From Ascaphus truei (lineage: Eukaryota; Chordata; Amphibia; Anura; Ascaphidae), in the NCBI GenBank assembly GCA_036426205.1, contig CM071574.1, positions 15,955,698 to 16,019,697 on the forward strand: a stretch of 64,000 nucleotides of DNA, read 5' to 3'. The translations under genes and the position numbers were made by a program. This document shows positions 24,035-34,655 of this stretch, in pieces (position 1 is the first letter of the stretch; each line of letters starts with the position of its first letter). A model generated the notes under the pieces. The model was not told the origin of the DNA. It searched no databases and was given only the letters and a program-made list of their open reading frames with translations.

Positions 24035-24375
24035 TAAATATCAGGATTGAAGCCGGGGGTCCTCAGAGCTGAACCCCATTAATTTTATCTCCACTGACCC
24101 CCTCCTTCTGGAGGTACATAAATCCGAAGGGGGTGCCAGTATCTCTCTGCAGTTTTCAATTTTCTCACATAGGCCAATAGAAAGCCGCCCTGATGATGTA
24201 ACGGCTTCCTATTGGTCCGCAGGGCACGGGAGCTTGGAAAAGCAGCCACAATGTGAACCCTGGAGTGACTACTGGCACCCCGAACAGAGGCAAGTACCTC
24301 TGGAAGCAGGGGGTCCCAGGAGATGAAATTAGTGGGGTTCAGCTCCAGGGACCCCATGCTTCAATTCTGTATTTA
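24035..24375. mobile_element. Foldback MITE
   Basis: Long inverted ends. ATTGAAGCCGGGGGTCCTCAGAGCTGAACCCC at about 24047 pairs with GGGGTTCAGCTCCAGGGACCCC...CTTCAAT at about 24335-24366. Related arms occur at 35838-35930 and 45015-45115. In the last PARP intron. Confidence 0.65.
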
Positions 24376-24844
24376 AAAATAAATAAATAAATAAAAGGCT
24401 TGGATTGCCTCTTTAAGAGAAATTATTGAAAATGCATGTAAGGCACTAGAGTCCTTAAAAAAGAAACTTGAATAATATGAAATGGAATTATACTGCATAG
24501 AAAGACTTACCTGTGCCTGCATCTCTCTCACCCTAAACCTTTGAAGTAGTGAACCTCTTTTAAACAGAGAAATAGAAATGGTTAATGTATGAGGTTACCA
24601 ATGTCCAAGTTTTATGTACAACTTTACGGAGAATTTTGGGGTGGGAAATTCACTGAGCTCTGACAAAGGGTATCGGAGCTAGTCCAGAATTAACTGCCAT
24701 TCAATTACAGTAAACTACGGATTGAGCTCTGACGTCCCTCATCGGAGTTTAATGAATTATAGCATTAGTACCAAAAATAGTTCCAAAGAGATACAGCAAT
24801 GCGTGTTAAAAGAATGGTTGGTATTTTGTTTTTAATTCCATCAG

Positions 24845-25149
24845 CTACAGCATATGGAAATGGGACATACTTCGCTAAAAAAGCACATTATTCTTGCCAG
24901 GACCAGTATTCTGTTCCTGATCAAGACGGACAGAAATATGTCTACCAAGCGGCAGTAATAACAGGAAAGTATTGCGCCGGAAAACCAGGATATAAAGAAC
25001 CCCCACACATCGATGGGGACCCTAACGCAGACCTTTATGGCTGTGTGGTGGACAATGTCCAGCGTCCCTCTATTTTTGTTGTTTTCTGCGATGATGGTGC
25101 GTATCCGGAATACTTGATCACTTTCAAAATCCCCAATCCCACGCCATGA
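24845..25149 (+). CDS. PARP14/15-like gene, terminal ART exon and stop
   Basis: Acceptor CATCAG ends at 24844, phase 1, and the stop TGA is at 25147-25149. It encodes ATAYGNGTYFAKKAHYS, whose Tyr (TYFA) is the second ART signature residue. SVPDQDGQKYVYQAAVITGKY and a PP...NPxxLYxxVVDNVxxPSIFVVF segment follow. It ends PEYLITFK. The third signature position is Leu (YLITF), as in PARP14/15, not the Glu of poly-ADP-ribosylating PARPs, so mono-ADP-ribosylation is inferred. The alternative acceptor 6 bases downstream (CTACAG) would drop two residues that the family has. Confidence 0.93.
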
Positions 25150-26085
25150 ACAATTCAACGATGTCTGCGAAATCTCACTGCCGTTTCTTATCAATTTTCC
25201 TTGTGTGAAGCAAATGGGATTTTGCTTTTATACTGTAGTCTTGAAAAGAGTAAAAAAAAACAAAAAATAAGGGTCAATAATGATCCAAATCCGTTATCTC
25301 ATTCATTAAGTGTGAGCATCTTTTGTCTCAAAATAAGCTTAAGTGGTCTCATGGGCTCTATCTATCAGTACACAGAACTGTTTATATTGATACATTTCAT
25401 GCTCCAAGCTGCATGATATGTAGCAAGTTTGTTAATTAAGCTTTGTACATTAGGCACATATTTTTAATCAAGGATGTTAATGCAACCTGAGACCAGGCAG
25501 ATATATTGTCACTGAAGAAATGGCGACAACATATAATGCTGAGGAATACAAGTGGATTCAAATCATAGGTGTCATTACTTCTTCATAACGGGCACTATGA
25601 AAACTCTTCAAATCACAAGCAGACATACATGGGGCAGAATTGAAGCAAAGTATCTTGACATACTGACGCTAAGAGGCGCAAAATGAAAATGATACTTTTT
25701 ACTGCCTTTTTGCTTGACAATTGGTATGTTACGTAGACCCCCCGTCAGATGTAAATTGGGTCAAATTGTGAATGCCATATTAAACAATACTGTATATTGT
25801 TTCACTTGAAATATCTGATGTGGAAGAGTAATACAGTGTGGATAGTGTTTCAAAACATCTTAATAGTTTACAGATCCAAAGTGAAAGAGATACGCAGTGG
25901 AAATGTTAATAAAATTGAGTATTTTATACATCTTCCTAATCTATTTAAAAATAGCAATAATGTATTGTAAATAGCATCTTTTTTTAAAGTAAAAATATAT
26001 ATATTTTGATTGAATAAGAACATAACACATTGTTATTGGAAATTGACGGGGCCGGCAATAGAAATGATTTGGGCCTGGGTCACTT
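25150..26085 (+). other. Probable 3' UTR and flank of the PARP-like gene
   Basis: AT-rich sequence without coding motifs. AATAAA at 25908-25913 is the best polyadenylation signal I see after the stop. An earlier site is not excluded. Confidence 0.4.
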
Positions 26086-26089
26086 TTTT

Positions 26090-26285
26090 TTTTTTAAAGG
26101 ATCCTCTGCTCCCAATCCCCTAACTAAATTATAGTTACATTGCTCGCCTACTTTTAGGTCTGCTGAAATAATGACTCCCAGGTCCCTTTCCACTGTAATG
26201 GACATAGTGCCATTAATCTTGTATTCTGTCTTTCGATTTTTGTAACCCAAGTGCATTACGCTGCATGGACCTTAAATTGTAGTTT
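26090..26285. mobile_element. CR1/L3-like LINE fragment
   Basis: Has the ACTCCCAGGTCCCTTTC...CCATTAATCTTGTATTCTG...TTTTGTAACCCAAGTGCATTA order that I associate with CR1-type LINEs in tetrapods. No frame is intact. Confidence 0.45.
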
Positions 26286-26630
26286 GCAAAGAAAGTACCC
26301 GGGCGCTATCTCTTTAGGTGCTCATAAAATATTATAAGTGGAGGGAGAAAAAAAGGGATGTAATACAGCCTTAAGATAATGTTCTTAAGATGTCCTCGTG
26401 TGACTCGGACCCCCAACAGGATCTATCCGGGACCCTTAATGACAATGGAACACAAGAAAAATGGGGGAGCACAATGTGAGGGGGGGTAAGTGGGTGGTGT
26501 GTCTTCTTTGACTGGTGATCAGTGTGGTGAAAACACCTCTATTGAAACATCAGTGTATGTAATAGACTTCGTGAATGGGAGGTGAGCATACAATGGTTTG
26601 TGTATGAGGGTGGAAAGATATGAGTAAATA

Positions 26631-26652
26631 ACTTACACGGCCTTGTGTAAGT
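26631..26652. repeat. 22-bp dyad 1 (8-6-8)
   Basis: ACTTACAC-GGCCTT-GTGTAAGT, perfect 8-bp arms. Same layout as 27223-27244 and 27421-27442, with a compensated change (T:A here, C:G there). Confidence 0.6.
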
Positions 26653-27222
26653 TCAATCCCATCAAGGTTTCTTTAGCTTCCGAATCTTCTTTTAGGGTGT
26701 TGATCTTCCCTCCGTCTGTTCTTCTTTGCTCGCTGTTTCTTCAATATTCTTCTTTGGAGACGTTCCTCTGTGATTTTCCTCTCATGAAAAGGAAAAGGTG
26801 ATTAGATCAGGGTATGTAAGTAACAAGAACAAAAAAGAATTGCACCCGCTCAACCTAGTGTGACCGCTAAGAGCACTAATTCAGACTGGTGCAATAGGGC
26901 AGGGAGACTAATCGGAACACAAAGAACACTGTATGACGTAAAGACACAATACATACAGATAAGGCCCTACTGATGCACTCAAAATCTGAAGAGGTAGGTC
27001 ACCCTAGTAAAAAAGCAACAACACAGAAATAATCTGAACCAAACCTAGAAATAGTGTGTAAATATGCTTTATTAGTATTAGTTAAAAAATTGGTACCAGA
27101 ATATATAGTGAATAGGATGAACTGAATACAATGAGTGCTATTAGGCAAATGTAAGTAACAACTGCGGTATAGGAGGGAGTGGTGAGGCAATATATTATTG
27201 CAATTTATTGGTATAGTATGTC

Positions 27223-27244
27223 ACTCACACGGGCTAATGTGAGT
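27223..27244. repeat. 22-bp dyad 2 (8-6-8)
   Basis: ACTCACAC-GGGCTA-ATGTGAGT, arms pairing at 7 of 8 positions. Confidence 0.55.
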
Positions 27245-27420
27245 GTTCTCATATCACGGTATCTTGTTATCTCCCGTATCAAATGTAGGAGCAGGACTTC
27301 AGATATTTTATCTATAAGTATCTTGCAATACGATTGCAGATAAAATAGAAAGGTTCGACCTTATGGTCACCCAATGGTGGTGGTGAGAGGGAATGGGGAA
27401 TAATATAAATATAACAGAAT

Positions 27421-27442
27421 ACTCACACGGGCCAGTGTGAGT
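27421..27442. repeat. 22-bp dyad 3 (8-6-8)
   Basis: ACTCACAC-GGGCCA-GTGTGAGT, perfect 8-bp arms. Confidence 0.6.
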
Positions 27443-27660
27443 ACACACTGGTAGAAGTTTCTTTCTGTTTCTATTTTCTTTTTCTTTATCCGCTTCGCTG
27501 CTGATGAAAAATGAACTATGGGACACTAAGGTCTATGGGGGGTAAAACTTTATTTAAAACAAATAGTGATATACAAACTAAATGTGGTGGCACAGATAAA
27601 AAATGGGGATAAAACAAAAGCAACTGTTTGCTTCTGGGGGAATGCTAAAACACAGGGAGA

Positions 27661-27897
27661 AGCTCGGTGGTAGGTGGCAGGGGGTCTCTTTCTCCGCGTC
27701 CGGATGGAGAGCTTCAACTTCACCTCTTGCTGTGAACTAAAAAACTGTCCCAAGTGGAGAGCTACGCTTTTCGCCCTGTACAGGGGTTCCTCATGCTCAA
27801 TGGACAGTTTTTTAGTTCACAGCAAGAGGCAAGAGGTGAAATTGCAGCTCTCCATCCGGACGCTGAGAAAGAGACCCCCTGCCACCTACCACTGAGC
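27661..27897. repeat. Long hairpin, ~90-bp arms
   Basis: Left arm from about 27661 (AGCTCGGTGGTAGGTGGCAGG) to about 27752 (AAAAAACTGTCC). Right arm 27801-27897, read as the complement. The spacer is about 50 bp (CGCCCTGTACAGGGG). The right arm has a small GAGGCAA duplication. Transcripts would form a stable stem. Confidence 0.75.
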
Positions 27898-28359
27898 TGT
27901 TTCAGTAGAGGTGTTTTCACCACACTGATCACCAGTCAAAGAAGACACACCACCCATTTACCCCCCCTCACATTGTGCTCCCCCATTTTTCTTATATATA
28001 TATATATATATATATATTTCTTAATTAGAGTTGGTGTTTGTATTGACTTTAAGAACTGTTAACTGCGTAATAAAGGGGGACCCCACTTAAAACTAAAGTG
28101 GATTTAGGAGACTGATATGTTTAGTGGGTTTAATCTGGATGATTGATGTTTTTTTTAAAAATCAGAGACACACACGGTAAGTAAATTCATGTTTTTTGAT
28201 TCAATGAAACCAGAAAGAAAGCATTTTATGCCATATATCAGGAAAACAAATGTTGGGGAACAGATGGATGTAGATGGCTAGTTTAAAACAGGAGCATTTT
28301 AAATAATATTGTAAGTACTACTAAAGCCCTAGAGAACTCATACAATATTTTATTTAGAA

Positions 28360-28715
28360 GGTATTTCACCTCTCCGACACCAGTCCTCAAGGGGCACCAT
28401 CTGGTCTTAAATATATTCCTGCTTCAGCACAGATGACTGAATCAAAAGGACTGAGTTAATGATTGAGCCATCTGTGCTGAAGCAGGGATATCCCCAATAC
28501 CTCATCTCTTGGTGGCTCTTGAACACTGGAGTTGGCCACCCCCGATTTGGTATTAACGGCCATTGACTTGAATGGTTATTAATGCCAATTGAGCTCAGAT
28601 ACCAGTTATTGGAGCTTCATGAATCCACCTCTTTGTTGAGGTACTTGGGTTAGGTGGCATCCTTAAACCCTTTCCTGCTGGGGGCCCTTGAGGACTGGAG
28701 TTGGTCACCCCTGAA
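28360..28715. mobile_element. hAT-like foldback MITE
   Basis: CCAGTCCTCAAGGGG at about 28380 and CCCTTGAGGACTGGAGTTGG at about 28684 are inverted ends. GCTTCAGCACAGATG and its complement lie near the middle. Related to 44148-44275. CAGGGGTGGCCAAC-like ends suggest hAT. Confidence 0.55.
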
Positions 28716-29554
28716 CTAGTTATTCACTTATTCTAGAATAAGGGTGGGACTAATTAAATTAACCTGCAGAGAGCTTCCGCCCTCACCCCTGTATTTTACT
28801 TTGGGGGAGAGAGATGGAAAAGGGCTTCTCACATAAAAGAATCACTGATATCTCTAGTTGTTTTCCTGTCATCATGCACTATATCTGCACTTTAGCAGAA
28901 ATTTACTGCTGCCCCAATAGATCACTTACTTGGCTGTATTGGGGATAATCTGAAAATGGAAAACTATTATATTTTATGCAATCTGGCAAGCTTGGATTTA
29001 ATATAAGCATACAACAATTGAAACCACATCAGGTTAAAGACAATTTTTGCTGATCTCGGTTCCTTGAAATGTTTTGGCTGAATATTTCTCCCCACCCAGA
29101 CTTTTGAATTATTATCGTTAAGTATTAATAATTTGTCTGTCTAATGAATGTTAACGCCTTTTTATTTTGTTTGCCATTCATACTGTTTATAACCTTGTTT
29201 TTCCGCAACTGTATTACTTGATCTCAATATTAAAATAAGGAATTGTAAAATGTACAATATTCTTTTGGCTGCCATAGGTTTAAAGGTTTCTTTATGCTTG
29301 TTATCTAATCTATAAGACTATTGGTGGAAGTTTATATCTTCGGTATTTTTCCCCATTATGGACCACAAATCCTACACTCTTCCCCAATTGGTTTGCAATC
29401 TATTAGTGAAATTCTACATTCTCATCCCAAGTTTAATAATAAAGGTGCCATTTAGTTGCATATTTTGATTAAAACAACAACAACAACAAAATGATTTAAG
29501 CCTGCTAATCCTGTCACGGTAAACTCCATTTTAGCAGGTACCTATACTAAAGGC

Positions 29555-30226
29555 ATATTACATAGTTACATAGTAGTTACATAGTTATATAGTAGTTACA
29601 TAGTTATATAGTAGTTACATAGTTACATAGTAGATGAGGTTGAAGAAAGACATACGTCCATCAAAGTTCAATGAATGCTAGATTTAGACGACAGATACTT
29701 TATCCTATATCCATACTTACAGTATATTGATCCAGAGGAAGGCAAACACAAAAACCCCAGTGACACATTATCCAATGATATCCCATAAGGGGAAAAATAA
29801 AAAAAATCTTCCTGACTCCAGATATTGGCAATCAGATTACTCCCTGGATCAACATGCTTCCCATGTTTACTTATTTGGTATATCCCTGTATACCTTTCCT
29901 TTCTAAAAAAGATGTCTAACCTTTTTTTTGAAGATATCTATTGTATCTGCCATAACAGTCTCTATGGGTAATGAATTCCACATTTTAACTGCCCTTACTG
30001 TAAAGAACCATTTCCTTTGTTGCTGGTGAAATTTCCTGTCCTCCAACCTTAAGGGATGGCCCCGAGTCCTTTGTACTGCCCGTGGGATGAATAGTTCTTT
30101 TGAAAGCTCATCGTATTGACCCTGAATATATTTGTATACAGTTATCATATCCCCTCTTGGATGTCTCTTTTCTAATGTAAATAAATCTAATTTAGCTAGT
30201 CTCTCCTCATAAGTCAGATTGTTCAT
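29555..30226 (-). pseudogene. CR1-like LINE, RT C-terminus and 3' tail
   Basis: On the minus strand 30226-29903 encodes 107 residues: YEERLAKLDLFTLEKRHPRGDMI, then a TRGHPLRLEDRK segment, then FFTVRAVKMWNSLP. This is the C-terminal end of CR1-clade reverse transcriptases (YEERLxxLGLxxLExRRxRGDLI...TRGHxxKL...FFSxRVVxxWNxLP). About 29560-29640 is the (ATAGTTAC)n-type tail, consistent with a LINE 3' end. Upstream RT sequence resumes at 30985-31078 (minus: [20 protein letters not shown]) after about 0.7 kb of other sequence. Confidence 0.75.
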
Positions 30227-30984
30227 CCCCTTTATTAATTTAGTGGCTCTTGTTACATGTCCTTTTTACATCTTTTCTATAGATTTACTCCAGCATAACA
30301 GAATACAGCATTCTAGTCTTTGCACACAAAAACAAAACATTTATTTTGAAAATAATTATTTATATAAAAAAATAGTAAGACTGGCCATGATGACGTTCCA
30401 AATAAATTATGATATTCTTAAGAATCGTTGCACATAGTAGCTTTCTGTTGGTATCCTCTCCAGATATTAAAATCTTTCTCTTCATGGTGTTATCATTTTC
30501 TCCCTCCTGGTCTCCTTTCTTTAAGGCTAACTGCTGTCTATTTATACAGATAAAACCACCCAGTCAGCTAACTTAAAGTTAAGTATTCTCAATACCACTG
30601 ATGTCATGCGATCTCCTTGTGAACATATAAGAAAATTGTTACTTCAGCATATCATCAGGTTAAATAGCAACTGTCTGTCACAGCCTCTTATCTCAGCTCG
30701 GACCTACAGTTGTCAACAATCATTCAGTGTCAACAGAGCAGTTTAAGCAACTTTAAACCATAGTATGACCTTTTGTGTCAATTCTGGTTGTTAGAATAGG
30801 ATTGACCATACTGTACCTCTTTTACTTAAAATACTTCACATGTAATTGCATCTACAGAGATCTTACATTATAAGTTCTAAAAGAACCTTCAAACTCATTC
30901 CAGTGTTAAAACACATCTCATCTTTGTAAGACATCATTTCAATAATTGTCCTGTAATCATTCATACATATATCTGAATTTCTTA

Positions 30985-31078
30985 AAGCTCCTCTCTGCAC
31001 TCTCTCTAGTTCCATAATGTATTTTCTAAGGAGTGGTGCCCAAAATTGTACTCCATATTCAAGGTGTGGTCTTACTAA
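30985..31078 (-). pseudogene. CR1-like LINE, upstream RT segment
   Basis: Reads [20 protein letters not shown] followed by [13 protein letters not shown], the conserved block just before the region at 30226. It is interrupted on its other side by the SINE at 31079-31322, beyond which LINE sequence appears to continue. Confidence 0.65.
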
Positions 31079-31322
31079 TTATAATAATAGCATGTTCTTG
31101 TATAGCACTGCTAGTTTTACGTAGCGCTTTACAGAGACATTTTGCAGGCACAGGTCCCTGCCCCGTGAAGCTTACAATACATGTTTTTGGTGCCTGAGGC
31201 ACAGGGAGAGAAAGTGACTTGCCCAAGGTCACAAGGAGCCGACATCGGGAATTGAACCAGGTTCCCCTGCTTCACACTCAGTGGCAGTCAGTGTCTTTAC
31301 TCACTGAGCCACTCCTTCTCCT
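31079..31322 (-). mobile_element. tRNA-derived SINE inside the LINE
   Basis: Reverse copy of the SINE at 22798-23055. The B box complement GGAATTGAACC is at 31248-31258. TACTAAT occurs on both sides (about 31073 and 31324), which fits a short target duplication in the LINE. Confidence 0.8.
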
Positions 31323-31614
31323 CTACTAATGCTTTATAATGTTGAATAATTACATTTACTTCCCTTCCATCCATTGCCGTTTAATGCAAGATACCTCAGG
31401 GATGTGCTAGTGCCAAGGGAGGACAGCCATGATGGCGGTCCCTGATATTATTTCCCTGTCTTAGTGGCCCCTGACTTCACAAAACATTTTTTTTACAAAC
31501 CGATGCTTAAGAAGTGGGTCTGGGAGCGCTTCTCTCTGTTTCTTGAGGACTAAGAGCATCCGCTATTATATCTGAGCCGTAAGTAACTGCCAAGAGAGCA
31601 AAGGTATTCTACGG

Positions 31615-31960
31615 TATGTACAGTATGTATATCTTTATTTATATAGCGCCACTTATGTACATAGCGCTTCACAGCAGTAATACACAGGACATAATAATAT
31701 AACATAATGGGAATAGGCGCTTCAGACTTGACAGTAACAATAGGAAGGGGGATCCTGCCCTGAAGAGGTTATAATCTAACTAGTAATTAGGGAGAATCTA
31801 CAGAGACAGTAGGAGAGTGTTATGGGAAGTGTGTCTGCAAGGGGTCAAGGTCAGTGCATTTCAGATGTATAGTATGAGCCAGCGGAGCTACCAATATGCT
31901 TCGTTAAAAAGGTGTGTTTTTAGGTGTAAAGGTGGAGAGAGTGGGTGCCAGTCGTACAGT
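31615..31960 (-). mobile_element. SINE-like repeat, reverse orientation
   Basis: TTTATATAGCGCCACTTATG and AGCGCTTCACAGCAGTAATACAC, then GATCCTGCCCTGAAGAGGTT. The 3' words are the complement of those at 43240-43330, the widespread frog SINE-type tail. Confidence 0.6.
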
Positions 31961-34204
31961 ATATTGATACTGATAAAACATGAACAACACCACTAGGAAT
32001 ATATAAATAAATAGTCATATATGTTTAAAAATGATAGACAAATGCCTGCTTTTCAAGAATCTCTATTGGTTCATGCACAAAAGTTCAGTATCTTAGGAGG
32101 GATTCCCTCTGTGCTGCTTCTTGGAAAGCTCTTCCCACGTCGAGATGAGCATCATGCGAGAGAGTGCCCGGCCAAAAACAAAGTTTGTCAGAAATCCGCC
32201 GGGACGGTGACACAGCCCCTAAAAAGTGTATGTGTGGGAAAAAACGGACATCTGGTGACCATACTCTGGTGCAGAAAGCTTCTCCATGTGAACCGGGTGT
32301 GGGAGGAACAGCTGAAGAAAAAGTCAGAAGGTGTTGCAGAGATGTACAGTATTGTCACAAATAAAAGTGTAATCCTTACAGATGTGTGGACAGCGTCCTA
32401 TTAAATACCATAAAGGACCTTTCAAGTTCAATGCACTTTACAATTATGTCAGCAGCAGCCACCTCTGGGGTGGAATCCCAGCAGCACATATGCCAGACAT
32501 ATTTATTACTAGTAGAGATACTGTAAACCAAAGATAAAAACAATGGGGTTTATATACAGTATCAAACGTGATTTATAGGTATTTGAATTAACCTAATTGT
32601 TCAGAAATTAAGAGGGTGCCGCAGTAATTGGATGATATAAGTAGAAGTGGAAAAAAGTCCCAAGGAGGGGGCATGAATATGAGAGGTGTATGAAAACGTA
32701 TTTACAGTAAAGTATGTTCTCCACTAGTTCTTTTAAATAAAACTGGATTTATTGTAGAAAGTCTCTCCCCTTTACCTTTATAGTAGGTGTTTATAGAAGT
32801 GAGTTCAGGAACTGTTAGGGGTTTATGAAAAGAAATATGTAATGATGGATCCCAGGCATTATAGCGGGTTCCTGAGCCAGGGTGAGGATTTTCCCTCCTT
32901 CCTCTTATTGCCAGCACTGTGTTGGCACTCTTATCAAAACGGTATGCAGTCACGTTGCAGGCCTCTTACAGGTTACACATTTGTGTGTGTCTGTGTGTGT
33001 GTGCGTGCAATACAGCATACAAAGGATACTCAATGGTTGCAGGATAGGCCTCCTGGATGTCTGACATCCTGTTGCACTTTGACACCCCTCTCACTGTCAC
33101 CTGGACTGTCTCTCTCTATCCCCCTCTTTCTCTGTATCTATCAAACTGACCACCTGCTAAAACATTCCATACGTTCTTCCTGCCATCCAATCCCATACAG
33201 TCTCACCTGTCATGTGTTGCCAGGCAGACAAGGGACAGTGTCTCCCATTCCCAATTGCATCATGTAATAGGTGGAGCAGACCAATTCTGCATTGTTCACA
33301 TTATGCACATGTAGCAGGGGCTACATGCAAAACTTAAAAATAGGTTTGTTTGTAACAATGACTAAAACCTAATTAATTAAAAGTTTAACACAAATGAATT
33401 GGAAATACATTTTCGTAGCATATTAAACAAGAGACTGAGATAAAAAATCAAAACACCAATAAAAATGAAAAGCTTCACTTCAAGTGTGACAATCTTTTCA
33501 AGAAGGTCAATTACACTAATAAGTTAAGATTCTTCTAATTATTTGACTTTTTGGCATCCAGTATTAAGCTCAACCTGGCGATATACAAATGGAAGATTTC
33601 AGGATTTCTGTACCTGCACTTTGATCTAATTTTCCAGTTATTTCATGTATTAAATATAGATTTGTGACACATATTCAAGGGTAAAGGGTGTATTCTATTC
33701 CCAGAAATATGTTGACTGTATTGTGCAATTCCAAATGTTTATGCTAAAGCCTTTATCATTCAATTCAAGCTTAGCAGTCAAAGGTATGTTGTGCAGATTC
33801 CTGAGTCAGTGTGTGAGGGAGTGGAAATTGCTCATGCAAGGGACGATGACTTAAGGGAAATGTCTGGCCAATAGTGGTCTTAGACATTCTTATGTATTTA
33901 TTAAATAAACCAGGTTCCATCATAAGAAATCCTAGGCAGCATGATTCCATATCTCCACACATACACAGTGGCCATACATTCAGGAAACCTGTGACATCAT
34001 GTGAGTCAGTTAGCCTGTTACTGATGTTACTTATATTTTAGAATGTTGTATGTTTGTGTTGCAATACTAAGTTTGTTATTTTGTATTTCATACTACAACA
34101 CATCATTAACTTTAAAATTGGCCAGGGAAGCTGCCTTAAATGGTACCGGACAGAAGTTAATATAGCAATATCAACGTGAATATGTATATAACTTGTGAGA
34201 TACC
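31961..34204. other. Intergenic stretch without a supported gene
   Basis: Short open frames only. One at 32021-32404 (127 residues) shows no motif I can defend. A (GT)n tract lies at about 32980-33005. Otherwise AT-rich unique-looking sequence. Confidence 0.4.
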
Positions 34205-34655
34205 GCATACTCAGTTCAAACGTAAAAACAATTAAAACACACATTAAGGGTGGCACCCGATAGAGGGATATCTGGGGTAAATCCGCAATAACTAGGTATA
34301 ATTCCCTTTACTAGGTACTCTGATCGCAGATAGTGAGACAGAGTGTATAAATCTATGTCAGGATATAGTCATAGCCTCCTATCTCGGGGTGGGGTGCAGG
34401 TACGGATAAAAATCAATGGGCAAGTGCTGTAAGTTAGGGAAACATATCAGGGATCAATCCTTATCAATAGGTCCCGCGATCAGTAACGCTAGAATTGCAA
34501 ACAGCATAAAGCACAGTACATGCACAATTCAAAGCCAAACCGCTCCCCACCCACCGCATCAGAGCGATCTCACCCGTTACTCCTCCTCCACGACGACGAC
34601 GCGATGCCACCCTTAATGTGTGTTTTAATTGTTTTTACGTTTGAACTGAGTATGC
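34205..34655. mobile_element. Foldback with perfect 50-bp inverted ends
   Basis: 34205-34254 (GCATACTCAG...AAGGGTGGC) and 34606-34655 are exact reverse complements over 50 bp, with 351 bp between them. The arms show no mutation relative to each other, unlike most repeats here. No TIR class is recognised. Confidence 0.75.

Larger units (their letters stand above)
26454..27993. mobile_element. 1.5-kb element with ~95-bp inverted ends
   Basis: 26454-26547 is the near-perfect reverse complement of 27899-27993, running from AAGAAAAATGGGGGAGCAC at the outer ends to the CACCTCTA/TAGAGGTG inner ends. Inside are three 22-bp dyads and a 230-bp hairpin, listed separately. No transposase is visible, so it is probably non-autonomous. 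It lies between the two host genes. Confidence 0.65.

Noticed and set aside
32021..32404. 127-residue open frame with a Cys/His cluster that could suggest a zinc knuckle
   Set aside because: The Cys/His spacing does not form a CCHC motif in one frame. I could not defend a retroelement or host assignment.
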